A model generated the notes under the pieces. It saw only the letters and a list, made by a program, of their open reading frames with translations, did not search any database and had not been told where the DNA came from. A stretch of DNA of 5,193 nucleotides from an uncultured Lentisphaeria bacterium (lineage in GTDB: Bacteria; Verrucomicrobiota; Lentisphaeria; Victivallales; Victivallaceae). The DNA lies in contig CALABZ010000131.1 of NCBI GenBank assembly GCA_937888615.1, positions 1-5,193 on the forward strand, in the 5' to 3' direction. The number at the start of each line of letters is the position of its first letter. Within the stretch, counting starts at the first letter, position 1. This document shows positions 3,923-5,193 of the stretch, in pieces. Both the position numbers and the translations under genes were made by a program.

Positions 3923-5193
3923 TTATCCAGCGTAAATACGGAGCAGTCCGGCGCTGTTCTTCGGCAGATCGACTTCAACGGCCTGGGCACGACGGCGCAC
4001 CGGGAGTTCTTTCCCTTGATATTCCGCCTTATACGGGCCGTCCGGCAGGGTCGCCAGCACGGTCGTGACCCCGTCCGCGCTTCCGCCGATTTCAAGTTCG
4101 GCTTCGACGCCTGAACAGTGGAAACTGCATGATTTCTGCCAGACGTCATAGCCGGTCGTCAGGCGTTCGCTGCCGTAATAGGCCTGAAACCAGCAGAGCA
4201 CCGGCGTGGACAGGCCGGAAAAATGATGCCAGCCGGAGCCCCGCGCTGAACTGATGCTGAATTGTTCATAACAGGCATAGGATGCCTTGGTTTCGCGTTC
4301 CCACAACTTGATGGCGGTGTCGGCAATGCGCCAGGCAAAATCGGACTGACCGTCATTCAACGCGGCTTTCCAGAAAAACCATTGATGCGGCATCCACACC
4401 GCACCGTTCCAGTAACCGTCGTCGCGGTAATATGGAGCCGAACGGTCCACTGTCGAAATGCCGGACGGTGTCCAGCAATGTTCAGGAGAACGGAGTTTGT
4501 CCCAGAGGATTTGACGTTGTTCGGCGGTGACGGCGTCGGCGATCAGAGGGGTGGCGCCGTCCAGTCCCATATTATAGTTTTCGCCGCTTTCGCAACGGAA
4601 AATGCCGCTCGGATTGCCGTCTGCATCATGGACCACATAACTGAAATAGCCGCATTCGGAGTCCCACGAATAGTTCTGGAGCGTCTCGGTGAAGTATTTT
4701 ATGTCCTGGCGGTAATCGTCAGTCAGGCCGAGTTCGCGGGAGACATTCTGCAGGATTCTGGCGCAACGGATGATCATGGCGGTGCTGATTGTCGGAACGA
4801 TGTTCTTTTGACCGCTCTGGCGGACTTTCCATTGCGGCGGATAGTCGTCCCAGCCGCCGGAATTGTAGAAATAGTCCCAGGTGCAGATCATGCCCGCGTT
4901 GCTGCTGCGGCGGGTCCATGAGAGCGGATTGTGTCCGGCGAGAAAATCATAATATTGTTTCAGGCGCGGATAGAAAAACGCCAGCATATCGCGGTCGTGG
5001 GTGCGGTTCCAGAGCTCCAGGTACAGATAGAACTGGACGGGGACGGGGGAGCCGTGGTGAATAAACGCATTTTCCTGGTCACCGCGTTCGGTCAGGTAGG
5101 CGTTCAGGTTTTCGACGGCGCGTTTGATGCTGAGTTCGAGCAGTCCCAGCCCGATAAACCCCGAGTCCCAGGTGTAAAGGCAGTTCCAGCGCC
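3923..5193 (-). CDS. GH63 / MGH1-like (alpha/alpha)6-barrel glycosidase, N-terminus beyond window edge
   Basis: C-terminal 422 residues of a clan GH-G-type inverting glycosidase, open from the right window edge to the TAA at 3923-3925. The frame continues upstream of the ATG at 4987 with family sequence (TWDSGFIGLGLLEL, visible residues 7-20), so that ATG is internal. Further family-like blocks are SGGWDDYPPQW (visible 111-121), DDGYWNGAVWMPHQWFFWKAAL (189-210 from the internal Met), and CYEQFS followed by GSGWHHFSGLSTPVLCW. By analogy with GH63 YgjK and mannosylglycerate hydrolase, the first Asp of GWDDYP (visible 115) would be the general acid and Glu of CYEQFS (visible 309) the base. A short beta-type tail of about 80 residues closes the protein. 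Substrate cannot be deduced: alpha-glucosides, alpha-mannosides and glucosylglycerate-like compounds are all known in the clan. A signal peptide cannot be judged because the N-terminus is absent. Confidence 0.85.
   Translation of the reverse strand, partial: RWNCLYTWDSGFIGLGLLELSIKRAVENLNAYLTERGDQENAFIHHGSPVPVQFYLYLELWNRTHDRDMLAFFYPRLKQYYDFLAGHNPLSWTRRSSNAGMICTWDYFYNSGGWDDYPPQWKVRQSGQKNIVPTISTAMIIRCARILQNVSRELGLTDDYRQDIKYFTETLQNYSWDSECGYFSYVVHDADGNPSGIFRCESGENYNMGLDGATPLIADAVTAEQRQILWDKLRSPEHCWTPSGISTVDRSAPYYRDDGYWNGAVWMPHQWFFWKAALNDGQSDFAWRIADTAIKLWERETKASYACYEQFSISSARGSGWHHFSGLSTPVLCWFQAYYGSERLTTGYDVWQKSCSFHCSGVEAELEIGGSADGVTTVLATLPDGPYKAEYQGKELPVRRRAQAVEVDLPKNSAGLLRIYAG

Noticed and set aside
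3778..4149. Minus-strand open frame of 123 codons overlapping the end of the GH63-like gene
   Set aside because: It runs in another frame through conserved GH63-like sequence; composition and content look like a shadow.
4262..4921. Plus-strand open frame of 219 codons
   Set aside because: It lies wholly opposite the GH63-like gene and has no ribosome binding site or domain.
1..5193. CRISPR array, insertion sequence, tRNA or attachment site
   Set aside because: No regularly spaced direct repeats, transposase sequence, terminal inverted repeats or cloverleaf-like sequence were seen on either strand.

Overview
The window most likely comes from a member of the Lentisphaerota (Victivallis-like). 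The best marker is the gene at 2653-3360. It encodes a prepilin-type protein whose N-terminus combines FTLIELL with an alanine/isoleucine helix ending in AGMLLPAL and an AREKAK / CVNNLKQ stretch. From memory, this style is massively expanded in that phylum. The coding DNA is GC-rich, a carbohydrate-active gene lies at each end, and the regulator is an AraC-type protein. The phylum call is inference; no rRNA or other taxonomic marker is present.

Layout. (1) 1-1777, minus strand: a glycoside hydrolase family 127 enzyme (beta-L-arabinofuranosidase type), cut at its C-terminus by the window edge. (2) 1778-1871: a compact 94-bp divergent control region. It holds a good sigma70-type promoter for the GH127 gene and a weaker candidate for the regulator. 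(3) 1872-2645, plus strand: an AraC/XylS-family regulator with an N-terminal cupin-like sensor, starting at TTG. (4) 2653-3360, minus strand: the prepilin-like protein, convergent with the regulator and separated by only 7 bp. (5) 3361-3922: a 562-bp AT-rich gene-free stretch. Its left part is the promoter and palindrome-rich leader of the prepilin-like gene; its right end holds hairpins that follow the last gene. (6) 3923-5193, minus strand: the C-terminal 422 residues of a clan GH-G (GH63 / MGH1-like) (alpha/alpha)6-barrel glycosidase, with its N-terminus beyond the window.

How the genes may work together. The AraC regulator and the GH127 gene share one control region, the classic arrangement of a sugar-responsive regulator with its target enzyme. 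GH127 has no signal peptide, so it would release L-arabinose (or a related sugar) from short glycans already inside the cell. The GH63-like enzyme would act on another linkage. The prepilin-like protein has no pilus or type II secretion genes beside it. In this setting it could be a surface or secreted accessory of glycan use, but this is inference. The window looks like part of a glycan-utilisation region; no transporter, SusC/SusD pair or sulfatase is visible here. I see no CRISPR array, IS element, tRNA or rRNA.
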